Shown: piece by piece, positions 1-8,135 of the stretch
How positions within the stretch are numbered: position 1 is the first letter of the stretch
Layout of the letters: the number at the start of each line of letters is the position of its first letter
Source of the DNA: Caldicellulosiruptor acetigenus
GTDB taxonomy: Bacteria; Bacillota; Thermoanaerobacteria; Caldicellulosiruptorales; Caldicellulosiruptoraceae
Reading direction: 5' to 3'
DNA: 64,000 bases
Assembly (NCBI RefSeq): GCF_026914305.1
Contig: NZ_CP113866.1
Coordinates: forward strand, 1,057,501 to 1,121,500
Notes under the pieces: generated by a model
Seen by the model: the letters and a program-made list of their open reading frames with translations, nothing else
What the model was told of the DNA's origin: nothing
Databases searched by the model: none
Made by a program: the position numbers and the translations under genes

Positions 1-454
<454 letters not shown>

Positions 455-516
455 AAAGAGAAGCTTTCTCCCTATTCACTTGCGAGGCTGCTGAAAAAAA
501 TGAATACAGGAAACAA

Positions 517-634
<118 letters not shown>

Positions 635-765
635 TTTTTATTTTTATATTCGAATGTTAAATTTTTTACAATAACCACATAAAAAAGATTTTAGCGTATT
701 TTGTTTATTCAACACAACATTTTAATACTTATGGCATTAACTAAAAAATTTCTGAAAATGAGAAT

Positions 766-1524
766 TCAATTTACTTCTAAGCTATTAAATCGGATAATGG
801 TTGTTACCAAAAATAAGAAAGCTAGCAGAAGGGTAAAAACCAGCGTTGTTTTTGCATCTTGTAAGCCAAAATTACTTGTAAGCAAAACCAAATTATATGG
901 ACTGAACTTTTTAAGTTTTTCAAACTGAGAGAGTAGAGCAGTAGAATATGCAAGTGTACATGCCAAAATTCCGGCTGAGATATTTTTCTTTGTAAAGCTG
1001 CTAAAAAATAATGTAAGTGAAATCACAAACAGGTAGTAAATACACAAAAGAAAATAAACAGAAACTATGTCAGAGACAGCAATTTTTTGTCCTTCAAAAA
1101 GAAGATTGGCGTAATATTGGTTGAAGAATAAACCTACAAACAAGAGAAAGCAAATTGCAATTGCAAAATGTAAATACTTTGCCAGTACAATTTGGGATTT
1201 ATTAGCACCTTTTGAAAAAGGAAAAACTATTTTTTGGGAATAAATCTCTTCATTTATACTCCCAGCAGCAGTGAATATTACAAATAGCGTACCAATCTGA
1301 AAAAGATCTTTGATATAATTTGCCAATGCATCTTTAGGCTTAAACTCAAATAGCTGGTGTATTAAATTGGCAGGAATCTTATTGCCAACAAAAGAAGGAA
1401 GAAGCTTTAACATTACTGGATCTAAGATAGAGAACAATATTATGCCTGTTGCAAGAGCAATGTATTTGTACTGTCTTATCCCTTCAATGAATTCTTTTTT
1501 AAGATATGCTTTAAATGTCGTCAT
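766..1524 (-). CDS. ABC-2 type transporter permease, YxlG-like
   Basis: This is a 252-residue integral membrane protein with about six hydrophobic segments, near residues 20-40, 90-110, 130-155, 165-185, 190-210 and 225-245. It is the membrane half of an ABC exporter whose ATPase is encoded immediately upstream, with a 14-nt overlap. By position it matches YxlG, the last gene of the B. subtilis sigY operon. Substrate is unknown. Call rests on topology and operon position rather than on a diagnostic motif. Confidence 0.8.
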   Translation of the reverse strand: MTTFKAYLKKEFIEGIRQYKYIALATGIILFSILDPVMLKLLPSFVGNKIPANLIHQLFEFKPKDALANYIKDLFQIGTLFVIFTAAGSINEEIYSQKIVFPFSKGANKSQIVLAKYLHFAIAICFLLFVGLFFNQYYANLLFEGQKIAVSDIVSVYFLLCIYYLFVISLTLFFSSFTKKNISAGILACTLAYSTALLSQFEKLKKFSPYNLVLLTSNFGLQDAKTTLVFTLLLAFLFLVTTIIRFNSLEVN

Positions 1525-2461
1525 TTTTATCTACCACCTTTATGAATATGTCTTCCAGTGAAGGCTTTTTTAAATAAAAGGATAAAATGGGCTTATCTAT
1601 CTGTGCCAATACCTTTATTAACTCTTTTTTTGCTATTTCAACATTGTTAACATAAATTGAGACTTTCCCAAAGTTGTCAATATCGATTTTTCGAATATAA
1701 GGAAACTGAGACAATTTTTCTTCCAACTTGTCGGGGATACTTTCAAACTCAACACAAAAAACAGGTTGAATGTATCGTTTTTGGAGGTTTTCTAAACTGT
1801 CACTGACAATTACTTTGCCTTCATGTAATATAGTGACGTGGTCGCATATTCTCTCAACATCATTTAATATGTGTGTAGAAAAAAATACGGTAATTCCTTC
1901 TTCTTTCAAGGATCTTATATGTTCTAACACTTCAGCTCTTCCTTCTGGGTCTAAAGAAGCGGTTGGTTCATCAAGAAGCAATAGTTTTGGTTTATTAAAT
2001 ATTGCGACAGCTATTCCAAGTCTTTGAAGCATTCCGCCCGAAAAAGTTGAGATTTTTCTTTTAGAAACGTTTGAAAGTTTTACAATTTCAAGGACTTCTT
2101 CAGTCCTCTTTTTAATAGTTCTACTTTCAAAATTGCAAATTTGTCCTATTAAGCTTAAATACTCAACTGGTGTGAGATAACCATAGAATACAGGGTTTTG
2201 AGGAAGGAATCCAATTTGTTTCACTATATCTTTTTTGTTTGTCTTAAAATTAAGATTGTCAAATAAGATTGTCCCTTCATCAAAACTAATTAGTCCAGAG
2301 AGAATTTTCATTGTGGTTGTCTTACCTGCTCCATTTGGTCCAAGAAAACCATGAACAGTAGCAGGTTTTACTTCAAATGATATGCCTTTTAAAGCTTTTA
2401 CCTTTCCAAAGCTTTTGTGAAGATTTATCACTTTCAGCAAACTAATCACGCTCTCTTCCAA
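1511..2461 (-). CDS. ABC transporter ATP-binding protein, YxlF-like
   Basis: A 316-residue ABC ATPase. Visible motifs are Walker A (GPNGAGKTTT, about residues 41-50), Q-loop (QIGFLPQNP), signature (FSGGMLQRLG), Walker B (LLLLDEPTASLDPEG) and the switch histidine (FFSTHIL). About 90 C-terminal residues beyond the nucleotide-binding domain are typical of CcmA-type antibiotic-export and gliding-type ATPases. It pairs with the downstream permease. The start is uncertain: TTG at 2461 overlaps the preceding gene and lacks a good ribosome binding site, while GTG at 2449 follows GGAAGAG. Corresponds to YxlF of the sigY operon. Confidence 0.9.
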   Translation of the reverse strand: MEESVISLLKVINLHKSFGKVKALKGISFEVKPATVHGFLGPNGAGKTTTMKILSGLISFDEGTILFDNLNFKTNKKDIVKQIGFLPQNPVFYGYLTPVEYLSLIGQICNFESRTIKKRTEEVLEIVKLSNVSKRKISTFSGGMLQRLGIAVAIFNKPKLLLLDEPTASLDPEGRAEVLEHIRSLKEEGITVFFSTHILNDVERICDHVTILHEGKVIVSDSLENLQKRYIQPVFCVEFESIPDKLEEKLSQFPYIRKIDIDNFGKVSIYVNNVEIAKKELIKVLAQIDKPILSFYLKKPSLEDIFIKVVDKNDDI

Positions 2462-2648
2462 GTAACAAGTAAACTATAGGCCCCACAAAATTGAAAATAA
2501 TTATTATTAGTGCCCATGCCCATTTTGGAAGATATTTTACTTTATCGTTTTTCAACTTAATAAGACAGAAAATCATAAGAGCAAACTGCAGAACAATTAC
2601 AGGCGCAAGCAATTTTAGCATTTCTTCCATATTCATATTTCCGAACAT
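2442..2648 (-). CDS. small membrane protein with PLDc_N domain, YxlE-like
   Basis: A 68-residue protein with two transmembrane helices (about residues 14-31 and 43-63) separated by a short basic loop, ending in a WAWALIIIIFNFVGPIVYLL-type pattern and GR. This two-helix pattern is the phospholipase-D N-terminal (PLDc_N) domain without a catalytic domain. B. subtilis YxlE has the same design and is needed for full negative control of SigY. The start ATG follows AAAGGAGTG with good spacing. Confidence 0.8.
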   Translation of the reverse strand: MFGNMNMEEMLKLLAPVIVLQFALMIFCLIKLKNDKVKYLPKWAWALIIIIFNFVGPIVYLLLGRERD

Positions 2649-2664
2649 TCCAAAACACTCCTTT

Positions 2665-2961
2665 TCAGTAAGTTGTTCTGTTTTTATCTTTTAAAATTAC
2701 TCTTGTAATAAGAAGATATATTATGAGACTACTGGGGAAGTTTAAAAGTCCAAATAGCCCCCAGAGAAAATAGTATTTTTCGCCCTTGCTTTTAGCATCG
2801 AAGAATATATATAAAGCCTGAGCCATCAAAAGGATGAACAAAATTATCAAAAGACCAAGTGGTATTTTCTCATTGGAAAACTTCTGGACCAAAAAAAGTA
2901 AAAAAACCAGGCAAACGGTAGCAGTGATGAGAAAAAATATAAATGTTTTATTAATCTTCAT
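2665..2961 (-). CDS. small membrane protein, YxlD-like position
   Basis: A 98-residue protein with an N-terminal hydrophobic helix (about 7-24), a second and third close together (33-53 and 66-85) and a basic tail. It sits between the YxlC-like anti-sigma candidate and the PLDc_N protein, exactly where yxlD lies in the sigY operon; YxlD is a small membrane protein required for SigY inhibition. Assignment is mainly positional. The neighbour upstream ends 4 nt away, so translation is likely coupled. Confidence 0.65.
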   Translation of the reverse strand: MKINKTFIFFLITATVCLVFLLFLVQKFSNEKIPLGLLIILFILLMAQALYIFFDAKSKGEKYYFLWGLFGLLNFPSSLIIYLLITRVILKDKNRTTY

Positions 2962-2965
2962 GTTC

Positions 2966-3364
2966 TCACACCTTTCCTTTTGAGAATATCAATGCTGCAG
3001 GAATCAAAATCCATGGCATCAGCGTTCCGAAAAGTATCTGAAGCCTTACAAAAAATCCAAAACCATTGATGTTAATTAGCAAAACATAAGTGGTAAAGAC
3101 AAGGAAGCTCAAAAGCAAGAATAATAGAAAATTAACCTTTTCCTGCTTTTTGGCTTTTGCTCTCATTCCATCTTCGATAACCTTCTGGATATCTATCTTT
3201 ACCAAAGGAGATTCATTCATAGGTTCAAGTTTGTTTTTTAAAAGTTTTAGCTTTTCAAGCAAAGCACCATTAAAATCTAATTTTTCTAAAGCTTCATTTT
3301 CTAATTCTTCATAGTATTTATCAATAATTAAATCTTGAATTTTCTCATTCTTTTTTGCTTTCAC
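2966..3364 (-). CDS. putative anti-sigma factor, YxlC-like
   Basis: This 132-residue protein has a cytosolic, charged, helical N-terminal half and two transmembrane helices at the C-terminus (roughly residues 75-95 and 105-125). That is the layout expected of a membrane anti-sigma factor holding an ECF sigma factor. I choose GTG at 3364 because AAAGGAG lies 9 nt upstream; an in-frame ATG at 3388 is possible. It overlaps the sigma gene by about 20 nt, the usual coupling of sigma and anti-sigma genes. No zinc-binding ZAS motif is visible, as in YxlC. Confidence 0.65.
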   Translation of the reverse strand: MKAKKNEKIQDLIIDKYYEELENEALEKLDFNGALLEKLKLLKNKLEPMNESPLVKIDIQKVIEDGMRAKAKKQEKVNFLLFLLLSFLVFTTYVLLININGFGFFVRLQILFGTLMPWILIPAALIFSKGKV

Positions 3365-3896
3365 TTTCCAGCACTCCTTTCTTTTCAAGCTCTTTTATCA
3401 GAAACTTTATGGCAAAATGGAGCCTTGACCTTACTGTCCCGACAGGACAGTTTAAAATTTTGGCAATTTCTTTGTATTTATATCCATAAAAATGTTTTAG
3501 AATAAAAACAGCCCTGAATTTATAGTCAAGCGACAAAATAGCACTACAGATGTCCTTGTATTCACTGTTTGATATGGCAGCATGTTCTACGTCCTGCACA
3601 TAATCTTTGTATGAGTCATCCAAGTAGGTATATCTTTTAATTTTTCTTAAAAAGTCTTTATATACGTTTATAGAGATTTTTATAAGCCATGTTGAAAACT
3701 TTGCATCTGGTGAGAACTTATCTATGTTCATGATAGCTCTTAAAAGAGTTTCCTGCACAACGTCCTGGGCAAAATGATAATCTTGAGTCATCTTCGTCAC
3801 AAAACCTGAGAGAATATTTAAGTTATTTTCAATGAGCGTGTGCAGGGCTTCTTTATTTCCTTTCTTTGCCTCTTCTATTAACCTTTTTTCATCCAC
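3345..3896 (-). CDS. ECF RNA polymerase sigma factor, SigY-like
   Basis: A 183-residue group 4 sigma factor. Region 2 is about residues 20-90, with the QDVVQETLLRA element that contacts the -10 and core polymerase. Region 4 (about 115-170) has the helix-turn-helix, with YKYKEIAKILNCPVGTVRSR. No region 3 or 1.1 is present, as for all ECF factors. Start is GTG at 3896 after AGGAG. It heads a six-gene operon whose order (sigma, anti-sigma, three small or medium membrane proteins including PLDc_N, ABC ATPase and permease) equals B. subtilis sigY-yxlCDEFG. An ECF-type promoter directly upstream suggests autoregulation. Confidence 0.9.
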   Translation of the reverse strand: MDEKRLIEEAKKGNKEALHTLIENNLNILSGFVTKMTQDYHFAQDVVQETLLRAIMNIDKFSPDAKFSTWLIKISINVYKDFLRKIKRYTYLDDSYKDYVQDVEHAAISNSEYKDICSAILSLDYKFRAVFILKHFYGYKYKEIAKILNCPVGTVRSRLHFAIKFLIKELEKKGVLESESKKE

Positions 3897-3919
3897 TACC
3901 TATCACTCCTGCTATAAAT

Positions 3920-3947
3920 TAAACGCTATTGATTGCAAAAAAGTTCA
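3920..3947 (-). promoter_or_regulatory. ECF-type autoregulatory promoter
   Basis: On the minus strand, TGAAC (3943-3947) is followed after 17 nt by CGTTTA (3920-3925), about 24 nt before the sigma-gene start. ECF promoters in Firmicutes typically read TGAAC, 15-17 nt, CGT(C/A)TA, and SigY is known to transcribe its own operon. Inferred by pattern only. Confidence 0.55.
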
Positions 3948-4071
3948 AAGTGATTTGGATTACAAAAATATTAAAAAATCTTGTAAATTTGCTTATCAGT
4001 ATTGATACTCCTTTTTTGATGGAGTATGATTATAATTAGAAGGACAGATATTATGTAAAGGATGAGTAAGA

Positions 4072-4920
4072 ATGCTCAAAAGAATAATAACAAAAGCTCT
4101 GATATTACTTATGATATCATTAATAATAGCCCTTATTATCGAAAGCTTGTTTATGGCAGCAAGTGCACAAAGCCTAAACAAGGTGTCAGCTGCAATTCAA
4201 AAAGGGTTAAAGTCAGCCAAACAGAATAACCAGAGAGAATTGGTTTTCCAGCAGCAGATTGATTTGAACTCAGATGCCCAGGTAGATACAGTAAGCATTT
4301 GGCTTGATAAGAACCAGAAAAAGTATGTGCTGAGTGTAAACAGTAGCCTTTATCAACCAAAAGAAAACATTTTGCAGATAATTGGAACTGAGATTGTGGA
4401 TATAGACAGCAGTGATGGATACAAAGAAATCTTGTTTCATTACAAATCAAATAAAGTCGAAAAGTATGTTATATTAGAATACAATGGGAAAACTTTAAGA
4501 GAGCTTCTGAATACTGATTCAAAACCAATCATCGATGGAAATAAAGAGGTCATTGTTGAAAGGAATATGGATTTTTGGGTAAAAAAAGAAAGATACGTTT
4601 TGGAGCAAACTGCACTTGGAGCGCGAACCTTAAAACTTTCTCCTCAAGAGCTTTACTATGTTGGGGTGTTTGCATATGTTAAAAAACCTTTTGTGTTATA
4701 TTCGTACAGGGAACAGAAAACTAAGCTCACAACCACAAAAAAGGGTGAAAAGATAGAGATAGTACAATGCGATTCTTCGAACTGGTTTAAGGACCAATCA
4801 AAGAAGAACAATAAGATGTACGATTGGTACATGATAAAGACCGAAAAAGGTTTGCTTGGATGGGCAATGTTGAAAGATTTTATAAACTGCATTGACATTG
4901 TGAAAACTCAGGGACAGTAA
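4072..4920 (+). CDS. exported or membrane-anchored protein with C-terminal SH3-like domain
   Basis: A 282-residue protein with an N-terminal hydrophobic segment (about residues 7-28), either an uncleaved anchor or a signal peptide. A middle region around 55-130 reads like a repeated beta pattern with a DLNSDAQVDTVSIW element, resembling FG-GAP or EF-type calcium loops. The C-terminal 70 residues (TTTKKGEKIEIV to GLLGWAMLKDF) look like a bacterial SH3 domain, with the usual KG-LGWA ending. Such proteins act at the cell wall. It is divergent from the sigY-like operon and ends at a terminator. Exact function is unknown. Confidence 0.7.
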   Translation: MLKRIITKALILLMISLIIALIIESLFMAASAQSLNKVSAAIQKGLKSAKQNNQRELVFQQQIDLNSDAQVDTVSIWLDKNQKKYVLSVNSSLYQPKENILQIIGTEIVDIDSSDGYKEILFHYKSNKVEKYVILEYNGKTLRELLNTDSKPIIDGNKEVIVERNMDFWVKKERYVLEQTALGARTLKLSPQELYYVGVFAYVKKPFVLYSYREQKTKLTTTKKGEKIEIVQCDSSNWFKDQSKKNNKMYDWYMIKTEKGLLGWAMLKDFINCIDIVKTQGQ

Positions 4921-4941
4921 AATTAAAGTTAATAACCAAAA

Positions 4942-4973
4942 AGGCCATTCATGAGAATGGTCTTTTATTTTTT
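4942..4973 (+). terminator. rho-independent terminator
   Basis: An 8-bp stem GGCCATTC / GAATGGTC with an ATGA loop is followed by TTTTATTTTTT. It closes the SH3-protein gene and separates it from aroK. Confidence 0.85.
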
Positions 4974-5048
4974 CAATGGCAAAAATTTATGATATAATAG
5001 ATACAAACTTTCACACAAAAACTTAAGCGAAAAAGGAAAGGGTATCGG

Positions 5049-5567
5049 ATGAAAAATATTGTACTCACAGGTTTTATGGGAAGTGGCAAGACAACCATAG
5101 GAAAATTGATTGCCGAAAAACTCGATATAGAGCTTATTGACACGGACTCGGAAGTAATAAAAGAGTTTGGTATGACAATTGACAAGATATTTGAAGTGCA
5201 TGGTGAGAAAAAATTCAGAGAGGTCGAAACAAAGGTAATTGAGAGAGTTTCAAAGCTTGAAAATGTTGTTATCTCAACAGGCGGGGGAGTTGTTTTGAAT
5301 CCCGAAAATGTAAAGCTTTTGAGAGAAAACGGTGTAATATATTTTTTGTATGCCTCTGCCGAAAGTATTCTCAAAAGGCTAAAAGACGATGATACAAGAC
5401 CTCTTTTGAAAAGTGGTGATAAGCTTGGCAACATCATCAGGCTTTTGAACATGAGAATGCCATTTTATAAAAACTGCGATTTTGAAATAAACACAGACAT
5501 ACTCACCCCAGAGCTTGCAGCAGAAAAGATAATCTCAATTCACTTAGCAAAGGAGAGTAAAAGATGA
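5049..5567 (+). CDS. aroK: shikimate kinase
   Basis: This 172-residue enzyme phosphorylates shikimate with ATP in the chorismate pathway. It has the P-loop GFMGSGKTT at residues 8-16, the shikimate-binding acidic pair in DTDSEV (about 32-37), the GGG motif (STGGGVV, about 77-83) and the lid arginine in DDTRPLL. Length is normal for AroK. It opens an aromatic amino-acid block with aroQ downstream and the trp operon beyond, and overlaps the next gene by 4 nt. Confidence 0.95.
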   Translation: MKNIVLTGFMGSGKTTIGKLIAEKLDIELIDTDSEVIKEFGMTIDKIFEVHGEKKFREVETKVIERVSKLENVVISTGGGVVLNPENVKLLRENGVIYFLYASAESILKRLKDDDTRPLLKSGDKLGNIIRLLNMRMPFYKNCDFEINTDILTPELAAEKIISIHLAKESKR

Positions 5568-6424
5568 TAAGATTTGGTCCTGCAGGAAACTCTCAGAGTT
5601 TTTACGATGCCGGTTATAAATCAAGCGTTGATGCGCCAAAGTGGTTAAAATCAATAGGTCTTTCTGCTTATGAGTACCAGTGCAACAAAGGTGTGAACAT
5701 TTCAAAAGAAAAGGCAAGACAGATTGGTCAGGAAGCGCAAAAGTATAATATACTTGTCTCCATCCACGCACCTTACTATATAAACTTTGGAAGCCAGGAA
5801 GAAGAAAAGCTGCAAAAGTCAAAAGAGTACATCTATGAATGTGTAGAAGTTGCAAAGGAGATGAAAGCGCAAAGAATTGTATTTCACCCGGGTTCGTGCG
5901 CAAAGGTAGATAGAAGATTGGCTTTTGAAACAGCCAAAAAGGCAATATTGGAAGTTGTAAACGTGGTAAAAGAGATGCATGCAGATGGGATTTTTTTGTG
6001 CCCGGAGACAATGGGCAAGAAAAACAATCTTGGCAGTAGCGATGAGATAATAGAGATTTGCAAAATGGACGAGATGCTGCTTCCAACCATTGATTTTGGG
6101 CACATAAATGCTTTCGAAGGCGGCAGCTTGAAGACAGAAGAGGATTTTGAAAATCTGCTCAAGAAATTTATTGACCAGCTTGGATATGAGAGGATGAAAT
6201 GCTTTCACAGCCATTTTAGCAGGATAGAATACACATCACAGGGTGAGAAAAAACACTGGAACTATGAAGACAAACAGTTTGAGCCTGACTTTGAACCATT
6301 GGCAGAGGTTCTTTGCAAGCTAAAACTTGAACCTGTGATAATCTGTGAATCAAAAGACTATATGGCAGAGGATGCTCTTGTTCTGAAAAAGATTTATCAA
6401 GAGACTTTAGAAAAGAGGATGTGA
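5564..6424 (+). CDS. deoxyribonuclease IV / AP-endonuclease family TIM-barrel protein
   Basis: A 286-residue TIM-barrel protein of the endonuclease IV / xylose-isomerase-like family. Metal-ligand regions occur in order: SIHAPYYIN (about 66-74), FHPGS (about 107-111), CPETMG (about 147-152), TIDFGHINAF and CFHSHFS (about 217-223). EndoIV cleaves abasic-site DNA using three metals. Its placement between aroK and aroQ, overlapping aroK by 4 nt, is not explained by DNA repair, but such mixed operons are common. I am confident of the fold, less so of the exact substrate. Confidence 0.8.
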   Translation: MIRFGPAGNSQSFYDAGYKSSVDAPKWLKSIGLSAYEYQCNKGVNISKEKARQIGQEAQKYNILVSIHAPYYINFGSQEEEKLQKSKEYIYECVEVAKEMKAQRIVFHPGSCAKVDRRLAFETAKKAILEVVNVVKEMHADGIFLCPETMGKKNNLGSSDEIIEICKMDEMLLPTIDFGHINAFEGGSLKTEEDFENLLKKFIDQLGYERMKCFHSHFSRIEYTSQGEKKHWNYEDKQFEPDFEPLAEVLCKLKLEPVIICESKDYMAEDALVLKKIYQETLEKRM

Positions 6425-6433
6425 GTACTTACC

Positions 6434-6871
6434 ATGAAAAAGGTCTTGGTCATAAACGGCCCAAATCTTAATCTTCTTGGAATAAGAGAAAAAAATATAT
6501 ATGGCAGCGTATCGTATGAGGATGTTCTCAAATCTATTTCACAAAAAGCACAGGAACTTGGATTTGAAGTTGAGTTTTTTCAATCTAACCATGAAGGAGA
6601 AATAATAGATAAAATCCACAGTGCATATTTTGAAAAGGTTGATGCTATTATAATAAACCCAGGTGCTTATACTCACTATAGCTATGCAATCCATGATGCG
6701 ATAAAAGCTGTAAACATTCCTACTATTGAAGTGCACATTTCCAACATTCATGCAAGAGAAGAGTTCAGACGCAAAAGTGTGATCGTTCCTGCTTGTACAG
6801 GTCAAATCTCAGGTTTTGGTATCAAAAGCTATATAATAGCACTTTATGCTTTGAAAGAAATTTTAGACTAA
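6434..6871 (+). CDS. aroQ: 3-dehydroquinate dehydratase, type II
   Basis: The 145-residue type II dehydroquinase converts 3-dehydroquinate to 3-dehydroshikimate. The family signature PNLNLLG (residues 10-16), catalytic R18 and Y23 in REKNIYG, the NPGAYTHYS loop and the EVHISN segment with catalytic histidine are all present. Length is typical. It lies 9 nt after the AP-endonuclease-family gene and appears co-transcribed with aroK. Confidence 0.96.
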   Translation: MKKVLVINGPNLNLLGIREKNIYGSVSYEDVLKSISQKAQELGFEVEFFQSNHEGEIIDKIHSAYFEKVDAIIINPGAYTHYSYAIHDAIKAVNIPTIEVHISNIHAREEFRRKSVIVPACTGQISGFGIKSYIIALYALKEILD

Positions 6872-6917
6872 ATTAATGCTGCAGTTGTTATTCTATATTT
6901 TAGAAAGGAGTAAAGCT

Positions 6918-7988
6918 TTGGCAATGGTGAGCACAAGAATTGAAAAAGTGTTCAAAAGAGATGAGAGCATTGAAGCAGTTTTTGTGTCCAAAAAAGAAAA
7001 CGTCAGATACCTTAGCAATTTCAAAGGCGATGAAAGTTTCCTGCTTATTACAAGAGAGGGAGCAAAGTATCTTCTGACAGACTTTAGGTATACCGAGCAA
7101 GCAAAGAAAGAAGCAACTGAATTTGAGGTTGTTGACTATAAAGGAAAACTCTATGATACTATAAAAGACTTGATGGTATCTCATAACATTTCAAAGCTTT
7201 TTGTTGAAGGGTATCATCTGTCCTTTTCGTTTGTGAGTGAGATGAAAGAAAAGCTTGAAGACAGGGTATGTGCACTTTCATTTTCTTTGGATGAGATAAG
7301 AGCTGTGAAAGACGATGAAGAGATAGAGAAAATAAAAAAAGCTGTTGAGATTGCTGACAGAGCCTTTGAACACATTTTAAAGTTCATAAAGCCGGGTATT
7401 TCAGAAAATGCGATTGTTGCAGAGCTCAACTACTTTATACTGAAAAACGGTGCAAAAGGCTTTTCATTTGAACCTATAGTTGCTTCCGGCAAAAGAAGTT
7501 CTTTGCCACACGGTGTTGCAACAGACAAAAAGATTGAATCTGGCGATACTGTTACAATAGACTTTGGATGCAACTTTGACGGCTACATGTCTGATATGAC
7601 AAGGACGGTATTTGTAGGGAAAGTGGAAAATCAGATGGTAAAGATATACCATATAGTAAAGGAAGCTCAGCAAAAGGCAGAAGAGTTTATAAAAGAAGGT
7701 TTAAAAGCAAACGAAGTTGACAAAATTGCTCGCGACTATATAGGCTCTTTTGGCTATATGGAAAAGTTTGGACACTCATTGGGACATGGTGTTGGACTTG
7801 AAATTCACGAGCTTCCAAGACTTTCACCAAAGTCTGAAATGGTCTTAGAAGAAAATATGGTTGTAACAATTGAACCGGGCATTTATATTGAGGATTTTGG
7901 AGGTGTGAGGATAGAAGATATAGTTGTTGTAAAAAGTGGTGGATGTGAGATTTTGACAAAGTCGTCAAAGGAGCTGATTGTAATTTAG
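6918..7988 (+). CDS. M24 family aminopeptidase (Xaa-Pro peptidase type)
   Basis: A metallopeptidase of about 356 residues with a creatinase N-terminal domain (about 1-125) and a pita-bread catalytic domain. The five metal ligands are visible: D and D in TIDFGCNFDGYMSDMTRT, H in FGHSLGHGVG, E in TIEPGIY and E in GVRIEDIV. I place the start at TTG 6918, seven bases after AAAGGAG, rather than at an upstream in-frame ATG; ATG 6924 is also possible. It cleaves N-terminal residues next to proline in peptides. Genes of this family often sit between aroQ and efp in Firmicutes; here efp is replaced by the trp operon. Confidence 0.92.
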   Translation: MAMVSTRIEKVFKRDESIEAVFVSKKENVRYLSNFKGDESFLLITREGAKYLLTDFRYTEQAKKEATEFEVVDYKGKLYDTIKDLMVSHNISKLFVEGYHLSFSFVSEMKEKLEDRVCALSFSLDEIRAVKDDEEIEKIKKAVEIADRAFEHILKFIKPGISENAIVAELNYFILKNGAKGFSFEPIVASGKRSSLPHGVATDKKIESGDTVTIDFGCNFDGYMSDMTRTVFVGKVENQMVKIYHIVKEAQQKAEEFIKEGLKANEVDKIARDYIGSFGYMEKFGHSLGHGVGLEIHELPRLSPKSEMVLEENMVVTIEPGIYIEDFGGVRIEDIVVVKSGGCEILTKSSKELIVI

Positions 7989-8005
7989 AAATTTGGTATT
8001 GTCAG

Positions 8006-8134
8006 ATGAGAAGTTTTCTGATATACTTAAAAATAAGAACAGCTTTAGAGAGTTTAGGAAGAGCATATTTTTTAAGCTTGGAAGAAGCTTTAGATGAGAA
8101 GAGAATAGAAGAGATGAGAGGAGATGAGCTGTAA
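8006..8134 (+). CDS. possible 42-residue leader or remnant ORF before trpE
   Basis: An uninterrupted 42-codon frame runs from ATG 8006 to TAA 8134, ending two bases before an in-frame ATG of trpE (8136). Its product is charged and predicted helical (SLEEALDEKRIEEMRGDEL end). It has no tryptophan codons, so it is not a classical trp attenuator peptide. No strong ribosome binding site precedes it. It may be a real small protein, a translational-coupling leader, or a gene remnant. It fills the pepQ-trpE gap almost fully. Confidence 0.35.
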   Translation: MRSFLIYLKIRTALESLGRAYFLSLEEALDEKRIEEMRGDEL

Positions 8135-8135
8135 A

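Noticed and set aside
5544-6214. Long minus-strand frames opposite the AP-endonuclease-family gene
   Set aside because: They are shadows of a clear plus-strand gene and show cysteine- and leucine-rich nonsense composition.
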